A stretch of 64,000 nucleotides of DNA from Terripilifer sp031921685 (lineage in GTDB: Bacteria; Pseudomonadota; Alphaproteobacteria; Rhizobiales; Beijerinckiaceae), in NCBI RefSeq assembly GCF_031921685.1, contig NZ_JAPDHU010000002.1, positions 868,001-932,000 on the forward strand, written 5' to 3'. The position numbers and the translations under genes were made by a program. Below the pieces are notes generated by a model. The model worked only from the letters and a program-made list of their open reading frames with translations, did no database searches and had not been told where the DNA came from. Below are positions 16,822 to 24,893 of the stretch, piece by piece; the stretch's first letter is position 1; every line of letters begins with the position of its first letter.

Positions 16822-17751
16822 ATGTCCAGCCCATCCACATCCTCGAAAGCCGCCTTTCTCTATCCCTTCGTCGCCGTCGCTTTGTGGGCCGGCAATGTCA
16901 TCGTCTCAAGGCTCTCGGCCCATGCCATCGGCCCGCAGGCGATCACTTTCTATCGGCTGGTGGTGGCGGTCGGCCTGCTGAGCCTGTTCGTCGCCCGGCC
17001 GGCCTGGCGCAATCGCGCGACGATCTGGCCGCACATCGGCCAGTTCATCATCCTGGGCTTTCTCGCCATGTGCTTGTTCCAGAGCCTGTCCTATCTGGCG
17101 GCGGAGACCACGACGGCGACTAATATGGCGGTTTTCACCGCGCTGACGCCGCTGCTCACCGTCGCCATCGGCGCTTCGATGCTCGGCGAAACGCCGACCT
17201 GGGGCATGATCGGCGGGGGCGTGCTGTCCTTCATCGGCCTGGTCTATCTGGTCAGCGGTGGTGATCCCGCCGCCATCCTGCGCAACGGTGTTCACCTGGG
17301 TGATGCGCTGATGCTGATCGCCGCTGTCGTCTATGCGCTCTATGGCGTGTTGCTGAAGCGTTGGAACCTGCAAATCCCCGGCTGGCAATCGACCTATATG
17401 CAGGCGCTCTCAACCATGGTTGTGATGTTTCCCGCTTTCCTGGCGACACCAGCGCCGCTGCGCCAGCTCAATACCGACACCATACCGCTCATTCTCTATG
17501 CCGGCGCGATGGCCTCGGTCGTGCTACCGTTCCTGTGGATCAAGGGCGTGCAGCAGATCGGCCCTAGCCGCTGCGCCATCTTCCTCAACCTCCTGCCAGT
17601 GATGACGGCGGCGGCCGCCATCGTCACGCTCGGCGAGCCGGTGCGCGCTTTCCACGTCATCGGCGGCGGCCTGGCACTGGCCGGCGTCGTCTGCGCGCAG
17701 CTCTGGCAGAAGCCGATCTCGGCGCGGCAGCAGGCCGTGGCGGCGGAATGA
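16822..17751 (+). CDS. EamA/DMT family transporter
   Basis: A 309-residue inner-membrane protein with ten hydrophobic segments in two EamA repeats: ALWAGNVIVSRLSAHAIGP (~18-36) in the first and LMLIAAVVYALYGVLLKRWN (~158-177) in the second. The ETTTATNMAVFTALTPLLT motif (~95-113) is characteristic. It probably exports a metabolite. It is divergently transcribed from the AraC regulator with a 93-bp gap, which should contain the shared operator. Confidence 0.88.
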   Translation: MSSPSTSSKAAFLYPFVAVALWAGNVIVSRLSAHAIGPQAITFYRLVVAVGLLSLFVARPAWRNRATIWPHIGQFIILGFLAMCLFQSLSYLAAETTTATNMAVFTALTPLLTVAIGASMLGETPTWGMIGGGVLSFIGLVYLVSGGDPAAILRNGVHLGDALMLIAAVVYALYGVLLKRWNLQIPGWQSTYMQALSTMVVMFPAFLATPAPLRQLNTDTIPLILYAGAMASVVLPFLWIKGVQQIGPSRCAIFLNLLPVMTAAAAIVTLGEPVRAFHVIGGGLALAGVVCAQLWQKPISARQQAVAAE

Positions 17752-17758
17752 TCGGGCA

Positions 17759-17784
17759 GGGCCGCTGCGCTTCAGCGGCCCTTC
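17759..17784. terminator. Convergent-gene hairpin
   Basis: GGGCCGCTG (17759-17767) pairs perfectly with CAGCGGCCC (17773-17781) around CGCTT, between two convergent genes. The following sequence is TTCCT, a short pyrimidine run, so it is a plausible but not strong terminator. Confidence 0.5.
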
Positions 17785-17787
17785 CTC

Positions 17788-19626
17788 CTACTGAAGCGGC
17801 GTCGCCATCACCGGCAGCACGATGCGCGAGGGATGGGCCGCATCGTGCAGGATGGTCTGATCGGCGATCCGTACCGTCGTCGTCGTGCCGTGCTTTGCTC
17901 CGGTGTTCGGATTGGCGTCGTAATGCGGGAAGTTCGAGCTTGAGATTTCGAGCGCGATGCGATGTCCGGCCCGGAACAGATTGGCCGTCGGCCACAGGTC
18001 GATCTTATATTCGTAGACCTTGCCCGGAGTGATCGGAACGCGCCGCTCCAAACTCTCGCGTGAACTGGCGCGGATGATGCCGTTGCTGAGATTGTAGGCC
18101 TTGCCGTCGGGGTGGACATCGACGAGCTTCGCGGTGAAGTCGGTGTCGCGCGCCGTGGAAGCAGCATAGAGCACCACCTGCACGGGGCCGGTCACTTCCA
18201 TATCCGCTGCCAATGGTTGCGTCTGGTAGACCAGCACATCGGCGCGGCCTTCGATCTTGGTTTGATCGTAAGGGCCGGCCGGCGCCACGTCGCTGGTGCA
18301 GCAGGAATGACCGCCAGCGCTTTGCACCGGATTGGCCGGATCGTAGCGATAACGATCCGGCGGCTGCGCGCCTTCCGGCTTGTCGGTGCCGAGCGCGCCG
18401 TTGCCGAAGCGCGTATTCGCCTGGCCACGGCTCGACAGATAATAAGGCGTGAAGCGCGTGCCTTCGACCGGCCAGTTGTCGGCTTCGCGCCATTTGTTGG
18501 CGCCCATCACGAACAAGCGCACCGGCTTCTGGCTGTCGACGCCATTGGCCTTGCCCTTCAACCAATAGTCGAACCAGGCGAGATGCAACTGGTCGATCGG
18601 ATTGGTGGCTTCTAGTCCGAAATCGACTTCGCCGACCTTGCGCAGCCAGGGCAGATGCACCCACGGGCCGATCACCAGCCGCTGCCCCTTGCGGGCCACA
18701 TCGGAACCAGCCTTCTCGCGCATACCGGTGAAATTCTCGACGCCACCGCGCATGAACACATCGTACCAGCCAGCGAAATTAAGCGCCGGCACGGTGACGT
18801 TGGGATAGCGCGTGCGGATGCTCCATTGCTTCCAATAGGCATCCCAGGTGTCGTGGGCCACCCAATCGCGATAATAAGGCGCGACAAGATTGCCGTTGCG
18901 GCTGCCGGGCAGATAGTCGATCAGCGGCTTGGCGCGATAGAGCGCCGGCAGGTCGGAGACGCCTTTCTGGATGCTGTCGAGCAGCCCTTGATCGCCGAAA
19001 CGGCGCATGGCTGAGGCGGCAATCGACGTCACCGGCCACGACCTCTTGAAGGCGAGCGAGAAGGCGCCGCCCTCGTAGGACCAGCCGTCGTAATAATCCG
19101 AAGCCGTATGAGCCGGCGCGATCGCCACCAGATGCGGTGGCTTTTCGGTCGCGGCCAGCCATTGCGTCGCGCCGACATAGGAAAAGCCGTACATGCCGAC
19201 CTTGCCGTTCGAGCCCGGCAGTTTGGCGGCCCATTCCACCGTGTCGTAACCGTCCTTGCCTTCGTGGCGAAACGGATAGAACTCACCGCCGGACATATAT
19301 TGGCCGCGCACGTCCTGGATCACGACGATGTAGCATTGTGAGGCGTAGTCGGCTGGCTTCGCATAGACCACCGATTGCGCGTCGGATTTGTTGTAGGGCA
19401 GCCGCATCAGCAACACAGGGTATTCGCCCGGCTCCTGCGGCCGATAGATGTCGGAAAGCAACACCGTGCCATCGCGCATGGTCGCCGGCACGTCGGCTTC
19501 CTTCTTGACGGTGCAGGCGCCCTTTTCGAGCGCAGCGGTCGCGGGTGCCGACCAGGCCAACAGCGCGAATGCCGGCCCGATCGACAGGCCAAAGGATTTT
19601 GCGACGAGGTGACTCATCCGGGTCAT
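17788..19626 (-). CDS. CocE/NonD family exported hydrolase (peptidase S15 type)
   Basis: About 612 residues from ATG 19626, chosen because GGGAGGATC lies 3-12 bp upstream (an upstream Met at 19650 lacks this). A signal peptide (FGLSIGPAFALLAWSAPATA) is followed by the S15 domain: IVVIQDVRGQYMSGGEF and the nucleophile elbow GMYGFSYVGATQW. The C-terminal jelly roll (VTGPVQVVLYAAST; LFRAGHRIALEISSSNFPHY) is typical of CocE, glutaryl-7-ACA acylase and X-Pro dipeptidyl peptidase relatives. Predicted activity is hydrolysis of acyl ester or amide bonds in the periplasm; substrate unknown. Confidence 0.88.
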   Translation of the reverse strand: MTRMSHLVAKSFGLSIGPAFALLAWSAPATAALEKGACTVKKEADVPATMRDGTVLLSDIYRPQEPGEYPVLLMRLPYNKSDAQSVVYAKPADYASQCYIVVIQDVRGQYMSGGEFYPFRHEGKDGYDTVEWAAKLPGSNGKVGMYGFSYVGATQWLAATEKPPHLVAIAPAHTASDYYDGWSYEGGAFSLAFKRSWPVTSIAASAMRRFGDQGLLDSIQKGVSDLPALYRAKPLIDYLPGSRNGNLVAPYYRDWVAHDTWDAYWKQWSIRTRYPNVTVPALNFAGWYDVFMRGGVENFTGMREKAGSDVARKGQRLVIGPWVHLPWLRKVGEVDFGLEATNPIDQLHLAWFDYWLKGKANGVDSQKPVRLFVMGANKWREADNWPVEGTRFTPYYLSSRGQANTRFGNGALGTDKPEGAQPPDRYRYDPANPVQSAGGHSCCTSDVAPAGPYDQTKIEGRADVLVYQTQPLAADMEVTGPVQVVLYAASTARDTDFTAKLVDVHPDGKAYNLSNGIIRASSRESLERRVPITPGKVYEYKIDLWPTANLFRAGHRIALEISSSNFPHYDANPNTGAKHGTTTTVRIADQTILHDAAHPSRIVLPVMATPLQ

Positions 19627-19715
19627 GGCGATCCTCCCAGGCTTCAGCACAACGATAGTGGGAAGAAACGGGAAGGGCGCCTAGCCAAACCTTGGTATGA
19701 GTTTGCGCGCGGGAA

Positions 19716-20564
19716 CTATGCCGCGGGCGCGTGATATCGCTTCAGCATGTCGGCCAAGGCCCCATGCAGCGCTTCCGCCGTGTCCTGCACCATGCCGCCA
19801 TGGCCCGGCAGCACGCGGTCGAAGCGATAGGCGCTGAGACGGGCCAGCGAGCGCAATTGCGTCGGCCAGTCGTACCAACACACGCTGCGGAAGGCGACCA
19901 GTTGCTTGTCGTCATGATCCCAGGCCAGCGAGTCACCGGTAAAGAGCAGGGAGCCAGCCAGAAACATCACACTGCCGCGCGTATGGCCGGGCACGGGAAT
20001 GGCGAGAATGTCACCGGCGACGGTGACAGCCTCCTCGCCCTCGATCACATCGCTGGTGAAGGTCGCACCTTCCCGATCATGGCCGTGAATCCAGACGCGC
20101 GCGCCAAAATGTTTCGCGTAACGCCCGCTGTCGCCGACATCGTCCTTGTGGGTCAGCAGCACATCGCCCAGCCCGCCGTTCGCCTCCAGCCATTCGACGA
20201 CCTGGCGCGTCCAGCGCGGACCGTCGATCATCACGTTGCCGTTTGAACGCCGCAGCAGATAGCTATGCGCACCCCAGGAGGCGCGGGCATTGTAGCCGAG
20301 CCGAAAGAGATCCGGCGCCAGCTCCTGTGGGAACAAATCGGCCGGCATGGCAAGGCCTTCGGGTGCGCGCACGGCACTGACCGGACAGAGCAGGGCCGCG
20401 CGCCAGGCATCGGCTATCTCGGCAGCGGTTTCCGGCTGGCGGTGAAAGAAATAGCGGTCCTTGCCCTCGGCGACGAGGTCGGGAAAAGCCGTCTGCGCCG
20501 CGCCGCATTGGATGCAGCGCTCGTCGATGCGCCAGAGATGAGTGTCGGTGGTGGATTTGCTCAT
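19716..20564 (-). CDS. MBL-fold hydrolase with degenerate ferredoxin-like N-terminus
   Basis: A 282-residue protein starting at ATG 20564 after GGAGGGGC. Residues ~1-65 resemble a ferredoxin-like leader (DERCIQCGAAQTAFPD ... LLCPVSA) with only part of the usual cysteines. The rest is a metallo-beta-lactamase fold: LLTHKDDVGDSG (~136-147) at the metal-site position, VPGHTRGSVMFL (~190-201), FTGDSLAWDHD (~208-218), VLPGHGGMV (~251-259). The first motif is THKDD followed by DS where HxHxDH, or HxDD with DH, is usual, so one metal ligand appears altered. Function unknown. Confidence 0.78.
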   Translation of the reverse strand: MSKSTTDTHLWRIDERCIQCGAAQTAFPDLVAEGKDRYFFHRQPETAAEIADAWRAALLCPVSAVRAPEGLAMPADLFPQELAPDLFRLGYNARASWGAHSYLLRRSNGNVMIDGPRWTRQVVEWLEANGGLGDVLLTHKDDVGDSGRYAKHFGARVWIHGHDREGATFTSDVIEGEEAVTVAGDILAIPVPGHTRGSVMFLAGSLLFTGDSLAWDHDDKQLVAFRSVCWYDWPTQLRSLARLSAYRFDRVLPGHGGMVQDTAEALHGALADMLKRYHAPAA

Positions 20565-20668
20565 GCGCCCCTCCGATCCACTTCATCTAGGGAGCGCGCG
20601 GGGAGAAAAGAAGGACAGGAAATCGGCGAGAAAATCAGCCAGCCTCTGCCACTATTATTGTCTAGCTC

Positions 20669-20696
20669 ACCGGGGGGATTGCGGCAAGCCCCCGGT
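20669..20696. promoter_or_regulatory. GC-rich hairpin upstream of arr
   Basis: ACCGGGGG (20669-20676) and CCCCCGGT (20689-20696) are exact complements around a 12-nt loop, 45 bp before the arr start codon. There is no T-run. It may lie in the arr leader or serve as an operator between the divergent MBL and arr genes. Confidence 0.35.
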
Positions 20697-20740
20697 CTCG
20701 GTCTAGGGACTCTGCCCCCAAACACAGGGAGCAGCCATCG

Positions 20741-21151
20741 ATGACATCCAACACTCGGATTTCGCAGCCATTTTATCACGGCACCCGCGCCGATTTGAAA
20801 CTGGGAGACCTGATCGCGGCCGGATACAATTCCAACTACGGCGCGCGAAAGCCAGCGTCCTGGGTCTATCTCACCGGCACTTTGGACGCCGCCATCTGGG
20901 GCGCCGAACTGGCCGCGGGCGAGGGACAACAGAGGATCTATATCGTCGAGCCAACCGGCCCGATCGCCGACGATCCCAACCTGACCGACAAGAAATTCCC
21001 CGGCAATCCGACCCAGTCCTACCGTTCTCGCTACCCGCTGCGGATCACCGGCGAGGTCACGGAATGGCAGGGCCATTCGCCTGAACGGCTGAAGGCCATG
21101 AAGGAGGGCGTCGAACGCGCGCGGGCGCAAGGCATCGAGGCGATCGACTGA
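20741..21151 (+). CDS. arr: Rifampin ADP-ribosyltransferase (Arr)
   Basis: A 136-residue protein matching the Arr family in length and motifs: FYHGTRADLKLGDLI (~11-25) with the NAD-binding His-Gly-Thr, a TLDAAIWGAELA helix (~46-57), RIYIVEPTGPIADDPNLTDK (~65-84) and the closing GNPTQSYRSRYPLRI (~88-102). Arr transfers ADP-ribose from NAD to the 23-hydroxyl of rifampin. ATG follows a GGGAGCAG ribosome site. The gene is single and chromosomal in appearance, flanked by ordinary metabolic genes, and codon use matches its neighbours. Family assignment is strong; whether it protects against rifampin here is untested. Confidence 0.93.
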   Translation: MTSNTRISQPFYHGTRADLKLGDLIAAGYNSNYGARKPASWVYLTGTLDAAIWGAELAAGEGQQRIYIVEPTGPIADDPNLTDKKFPGNPTQSYRSRYPLRITGEVTEWQGHSPERLKAMKEGVERARAQGIEAID

Positions 21152-21184
21152 TCGCGAGATTATGCACTCGCTGGTTCAGCCGGT

Positions 21185-22090
21185 TTACAGCCCGGCCGGA
21201 TCGGCCCACGGATTGATGCCATCTCCGAGCCAACGCAGCGTCGCCGGCCAAAAGCCGTCGGCGAAACGGGCGTGGAACAAGCCGAAATGACCGATTGTCT
21301 CGACATCGAGATCGGCGGGTGCCAGCAGCACCTCCTGCCGTTCGGCGCCAGCGTAATAGGCGAGCGTGCGGCGGATCGCCGGCAGTGTGCCCAGCTCGTC
21401 GTCGGTCACCGCGACGGCCAGGATCGGCGCGCGGAAGGCGGCGAAGCGAGCCAGCACCTCGGCCCGTGTCTCCGCCGGATAGCTCGCTTCCGTCCGCCGG
21501 CCCTTAAAGCTCCATTCGTTGGCGACACCGGCCGGCAAATCTTCCAGCCAACCGAGCCGCTTGCCGGGAAAGTAGCCCCAGACCGCGGTGAGGGCGGGCA
21601 TCGCCACATGCCATTTCAAGAACAGGCGCAGCCGCTGTTTTGGCGCGTAATCGGGCCAATAGGCATATTGGGCGCCGACGGTCAGCATCCGGTCGACCAA
21701 AAAGCCGTGTTCGGCGAGGCCAGGCAGGAAGCCGCCGACGCTATGACCAACCACGAGAAGAGGACCGGCACGGCGCTTTTCGGCAGCGAAGCGGATCGCC
21801 GCGTCGAAATCGAGCTGGCCCCAATCGCGCCAGCGGTAGCCGCAACCGCGCAGCCGCCCGGGGCGTGACTGGCCGATGCCGCGATAATCGTAAGTCAGTA
21901 CGTCATAGCCCTGGCCGGCCAGGAAGCTGGCGTAGAAATGGTAGTAGCGCGCCAGCACGCCCGTCGCCGGATTGATGACGACGAAGCCCTTTGGCGGCGT
22001 GGCGGACGGCCAAAAATGCCCGCCAAGCTGGACGCCGTCCCGGCACACAATCCGGAGCCGTTCGGTGGCTGAAAGAGGCGGGGACATCAT
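21185..22090 (-). CDS. Alpha/beta hydrolase (S33-like)
   Basis: A 301-residue cytoplasmic hydrolase. It shows VLTYDYRGIGQSRPGRL (~64-80), the nucleophile elbow VVGHSVGGFLPG (~118-129), an acid in VAVTDDELGTLPA and the His in ETIGHFGLFHARF (~270-282). There is no signal peptide. It is divergent from the TetR gene at 22176 across 85 bp, so it is a probable target of that regulator. It may be a serine aminopeptidase, esterase or lysophospholipase-like enzyme; substrate unknown. Confidence 0.82.
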   Translation of the reverse strand: MMSPPLSATERLRIVCRDGVQLGGHFWPSATPPKGFVVINPATGVLARYYHFYASFLAGQGYDVLTYDYRGIGQSRPGRLRGCGYRWRDWGQLDFDAAIRFAAEKRRAGPLLVVGHSVGGFLPGLAEHGFLVDRMLTVGAQYAYWPDYAPKQRLRLFLKWHVAMPALTAVWGYFPGKRLGWLEDLPAGVANEWSFKGRRTEASYPAETRAEVLARFAAFRAPILAVAVTDDELGTLPAIRRTLAYYAGAERQEVLLAPADLDVETIGHFGLFHARFADGFWPATLRWLGDGINPWADPAGL

Positions 22091-22146
22091 TTCCAGACTT
22101 CGGTTTTGCGAGGGCCTTTGCCCTTTGGACAGCCTTTTCTAGCTAT

Positions 22147-22171
22147 AGTATACTCACTAGACGGTATATAC
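22147..22171. promoter_or_regulatory. Candidate TetR operator between divergent genes
   Basis: AGTATACT (22147-22154) is a perfect palindrome, and TATAC (22149-22153) is repeated inverted as GTATA (22164-22168) around TCACTAGACG. It directly precedes the TetR start at 22176 and faces the hydrolase at 22090. Confidence 0.35.
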
Positions 22172-22175
22172 ATTT

Positions 22176-22823
22176 ATGAAAGAAAATCAGAGCCCTACAC
22201 GAGCTAAGATCATCGCGGCGGCTGAGAGGCTGTTTTACGCGGAAGGGATCGGTCGCGTCAGTGTCGATGCAGTCGCCGAGAAGGCCGGCGTCACCAAGCG
22301 GACGCTCTACTATCATTTCACCAGCAAGGATGAGTTGATCGAGGCTTATCTGAGCGCCCGCGACCAGCCCAATCTGGCCCTGTTCCGGCGCTGGTTCGAG
22401 GCAGCCGACGGCACCGTGGCCGACAAGACGAAGGCCATTTTTCTGAACCTCGGCCACTCCGCCAGCCATCCGCGCTGGAAGGGATGCGGCTTCCTGCGCA
22501 CCTCCGCCGAGCTTGCCGCCATGCCGGGGCATCCGGCGCTAAAGGTCGGCGCGGCCCACAAGAAGCGGTTCGAGAGCTGGTTGGCCGCCGCCTTCACCGA
22601 AGTTGGCATCGTCCTGGCCGAGCCGCTTGCCCGCCAGATCCTCCTGCTGCTCGACGGCGCTTTTGCCGTGACGCTGCTACAGCGCGACCCGGCCTATATG
22701 GAGGCGGCCGGCGATGCGGCGCGTGTCCTGGTGGGGACTGTGCTTCGTCAGATTCGCGGGCGCAGGCCGGTCGAGGAGAGCAGTCAGCTCTCTTTGAAGC
22801 TTGACGGAAAATCAGAAATCTAA
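22176..22823 (+). CDS. TetR/AcrR family transcriptional regulator
   Basis: A 215-residue regulator with IIAAAERLFYAEGIGRVSVD (~11-30) and the recognition helix region VAEKAGVTKRTLYYHFTSKD (~33-52), a textbook TetR domain. The C-terminus (ILLLLDGAFAVTLLQRDPAY) fits the TetR_C_33-like effector domain. It is divergent from the alpha/beta hydrolase and likely represses both genes. Confidence 0.92.
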   Translation: MKENQSPTRAKIIAAAERLFYAEGIGRVSVDAVAEKAGVTKRTLYYHFTSKDELIEAYLSARDQPNLALFRRWFEAADGTVADKTKAIFLNLGHSASHPRWKGCGFLRTSAELAAMPGHPALKVGAAHKKRFESWLAAAFTEVGIVLAEPLARQILLLLDGAFAVTLLQRDPAYMEAAGDAARVLVGTVLRQIRGRRPVEESSQLSLKLDGKSEI

Positions 22824-22863
22824 ATAGATATTTTAAAGTGATACTTTAGATAAAGATCTTGCT

Positions 22864-23199
22864 CTAAATCTTTTCTAAATCAAGTTTTGTTCGCCAAAAA
22901 TTCTGACGTTCTTTCAGCAGGCTATCCCGAAAATAAGCGTCCTCTTCTTCCGCCAGCCGCTCCAGTTCCTCAATCGCAAAGGCCTCTGGGCCATGCTTAT
23001 CCCAGGCGGCTTGGAGGCTACGGTGCGGATTGGCGCGCTGGCGCAGGGTGAACCAGAGCCGGTTCTCGATGGTCGATAGATCGGGCGCGCGGCCGATCCA
23101 ACGCTGCCCGGTCGGGCGGCAAAGCACCGCGAAAATCCCGGCCACGGTCTTGCGTTCTTTATAGGCGGCCACGGCTGCCTTTCTGTCGGCGTTTTTCAT
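22864..23199 (-). CDS. GIY-YIG nuclease family protein
   Basis: A 111-residue single-domain protein. The motif is degenerate: AGIFAVLCRPTGQRWIGRA (~20-38) replaces the GIY...YIG tyrosines with F and W, followed by the conserved Arg region and HRSLQAAWDKHGPEAFAIEEL (~59-79). These small proteins occur widely in alphaproteobacteria; nuclease activity is unproven and the tyrosine changes make it doubtful. It is divergent from DUF2239 with a palindrome-rich 101-bp gap. Confidence 0.82.
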   Translation of the reverse strand: MKNADRKAAVAAYKERKTVAGIFAVLCRPTGQRWIGRAPDLSTIENRLWFTLRQRANPHRSLQAAWDKHGPEAFAIEELERLAEEEDAYFRDSLLKERQNFWRTKLDLEKI

Positions 23200-23246
23200 C
23201 TCTTAAATCCCGGGTTCCCACATCCTGCTTCGTGAAAGCGGATGCC

Positions 23247-23289
23247 AATATCACCCGGATGATATTGACTCAAGAATTTTTATCCGGGT
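23247..23289. promoter_or_regulatory. Nested palindromes between GIY-YIG and DUF2239 genes
   Basis: AATATCA-CCCGGA-TGATATT (23247-23266) is a perfect 7-bp inverted repeat. In addition ACCCGGAT (23253-23260) is repeated inverted as ATCCGGGT (23282-23289), 12 bp before the DUF2239 start. A similar ATCCCGGGT lies near 23206, close to the GIY-YIG start. This pattern suggests two or three operator sites controlling both divergent genes. Confidence 0.5.
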
Positions 23290-23300
23290 AATGAACTGAG

Positions 23301-23891
23301 ATGACTGAGAAGACCCAAATCCTGAAATGCAGTGCCTTCGACGGCCATAGCCTTTTTGCCCGTGGCGATTTGAGAGAGGTGGCCCTGGCCGTGAGAACGG
23401 CTTTTGACCAGCGCCCCGAAGCGTCCATCCTGGTCTTCGACGATCTGACCGGCCGCGTGATCGATCTCGACCTCAGAGGCTCGCCCGAGGAGATCACCGC
23501 GCGCCTGGTCCCGCCGGCGCCCCCCACATCAGATACACCGGAGCCACCGCGCGGACGCGGACGCCCCAAGCTCGGCGTCGTCGCCCGCGAGGTCACTCTA
23601 CTGCCACGTCATTGGGACTGGTTGGCAGCGCAGCCGGGCGGTGCCTCGCAAGCCCTGCGCCGGCTCGTCGAGGAAGCCCGCAAGAACGACGGCGGCAGCA
23701 CCGAGGCGCGCGCGGCGCAGGAAGCCGCCTATCGCTTCATGTCGACCATGGCCGGCAATCTGCCCGGCTTCGAGGAAGCCTCGCGCGCCTTCTTCGCCAA
23801 CGAGCGGGAGCGCTTCGTCGAGCAGGTCGCTTCGTGGCCCGTGGATGTACGCGAACATGTGAGACGACTTGCTTGGGGCGAATCCGGCTAA
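23301..23891 (+). CDS. DUF2239 family protein
   Basis: A 196-residue protein recognisable as DUF2239: CSAFDGHSLFARGDLREVALA (~10-30), a central GRGRPKLGVVAREVTLLPRHWDWL (two blocks, ~85-108) with the conserved RHWDWL, and RLVEEARKN (~121-129). GRGRPKLG resembles an AT-hook-like basic patch. The function of the family is unknown. It is followed 13 bp later by the AAC(3)-I gene and is probably co-transcribed with it. Its upstream region carries strong palindromes. Confidence 0.82.
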   Translation: MTEKTQILKCSAFDGHSLFARGDLREVALAVRTAFDQRPEASILVFDDLTGRVIDLDLRGSPEEITARLVPPAPPTSDTPEPPRGRGRPKLGVVAREVTLLPRHWDWLAAQPGGASQALRRLVEEARKNDGGSTEARAAQEAAYRFMSTMAGNLPGFEEASRAFFANERERFVEQVASWPVDVREHVRRLAWGESG

Positions 23892-23904
23892 CAGGAAGGG
23901 CGCC

Positions 23905-24372
23905 ATGAGCACGTTCGTCGTCCGCCACCTGACGGCTGCCGATATCGTTCCGTTCCGCAGTCTCCTCGCCGTCCTCGGCGAGGCTTTCGATGAACGCGAC
24001 ACCTATACGCGCGCCCAGCCCGATCATGCCTATCTGCAAAAACTGCTCGGCGGCCCGCATTTCATCGCGCTCGCTGCACTGGAGAACGGCGCGGTCATCG
24101 GCGGGCTTGCCGCCTATGAACTGCCGAAATTCGAACAGGCGCGCAGCGAGATCTATATCTACGATCTGGCTGTGGCGGCCGATCATCGCCGCAAAGGCGT
24201 GGCGACGGCGCTCATCGAAACTTTGCAGGACATCGGCACCAAGCGCGGCGCCTATGTGATCTATGTCCAGGCCGATCCGCCCGACACACCGGCCGTCGCG
24301 CTCTATACCAAGCTCGGCACCCGCGAGGACGTGCTGCATTTCGACATCGCGGTGGACGCCACCCAAAAGTAG
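23905..24372 (+). CDS. Aminoglycoside 3-N-acetyltransferase, AAC(3)-I family
   Basis: A 155-residue GNAT enzyme from ATG 23905 (GGAAGGGCGCC just upstream; the frame is open from 23869). It has the AAC(3)-I signatures: an early GEAFDERDTYT, then ELPKFEQARSEIYIYDLAV (~73-91) leading into the acetyl-CoA loop HRRKGVATALI (~95-105), and GAYVIYVQADPPDTPAVALY (~115-134) with TKLGTREDVLHFDI. AAC(3)-I acetylates gentamicin and related aminoglycosides at N3. It follows DUF2239 in an apparent operon and lies under 3 kb from arr. No cassette attC site is visible. Resistance function is inferred from family only. Confidence 0.88.
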   Translation: MSTFVVRHLTAADIVPFRSLLAVLGEAFDERDTYTRAQPDHAYLQKLLGGPHFIALAALENGAVIGGLAAYELPKFEQARSEIYIYDLAVAADHRRKGVATALIETLQDIGTKRGAYVIYVQADPPDTPAVALYTKLGTREDVLHFDIAVDATQK

Positions 24373-24377
24373 CGCCG

Positions 24378-24857
24378 TTACCGCGCCGCCTGATCAGCCC
24401 GGGCTATCGGCCCAATGACCTCCGACGCACGCAGCGCCCACCAGATCGCCACCGGCTGAAACAGCAGGTGCAGCCAATAATACCATTGCGCCGTAGGCAG
24501 ACCGTCGACGCTCAAACCTTCGACGGCATTTTTGATATTGGCGGGAAAAACGCAGACGAAATAGATCGCCAGCATGATACCGGCCAGACGCCGCGTCGCC
24601 GGCACGAGCAGTCCGAGGGCGCCGGCCACTTCGCAGAGCCCAGTGAACAGCACCACCTCTTTCGGCGCGGGGATGAAGGACGGCATCATCGGCAGGTAGC
24701 GCGCGGGCGTCATCAGATGATCGATCCCGAAGAAGAGCAGGGCCGCCGCCATGCCCCAGCGCATGCAGGCGACCCAACTTGCCAGCGCCTGAACGCCGAG
24801 CACCCCGCCGATGCGGGCGATGACCGTGGCGATCGCGAGAAAAGCGAAGAACAGCAT
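24378..24857 (-). CDS. DoxX-like membrane protein
   Basis: About 159 residues from ATG 24857, with AAGGTCTCC upstream on the minus strand; longer starts would run through the operator region. Four membrane helices are visible, with the DoxX pattern ARIGGVLGVQALASWV, FFGIDHLMTPARYLPMMPSF, LFTGLCEVAGALGLLVPATR and LAIYFVCVFPANIKNAVEGL. DoxX-like proteins are small quinone- or redox-linked membrane proteins of poorly defined role. It is divergent from a TetR gene with two matching operators between them. Confidence 0.82.
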   Translation of the reverse strand: MLFFAFLAIATVIARIGGVLGVQALASWVACMRWGMAAALLFFGIDHLMTPARYLPMMPSFIPAPKEVVLFTGLCEVAGALGLLVPATRRLAGIMLAIYFVCVFPANIKNAVEGLSVDGLPTAQWYYWLHLLFQPVAIWWALRASEVIGPIARADQAAR

Positions 24858-24893
24858 GGGCGGAGACCTTGACCGAGGATCGAAAGGCGTCGA

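Noticed and set aside
22824..22860. TAAAGT-GAT-ACTTTA dyad after the TetR gene as a terminator
   Set aside because: The stem is entirely weak AT pairs with a 3-nt loop and no following T-run.
20741..24372. An integron or resistance island around arr and aac(3)-I
   Set aside because: No integrase gene, attC hairpin, IS or abrupt composition change is visible, and each gene has ordinary chromosomal neighbours.
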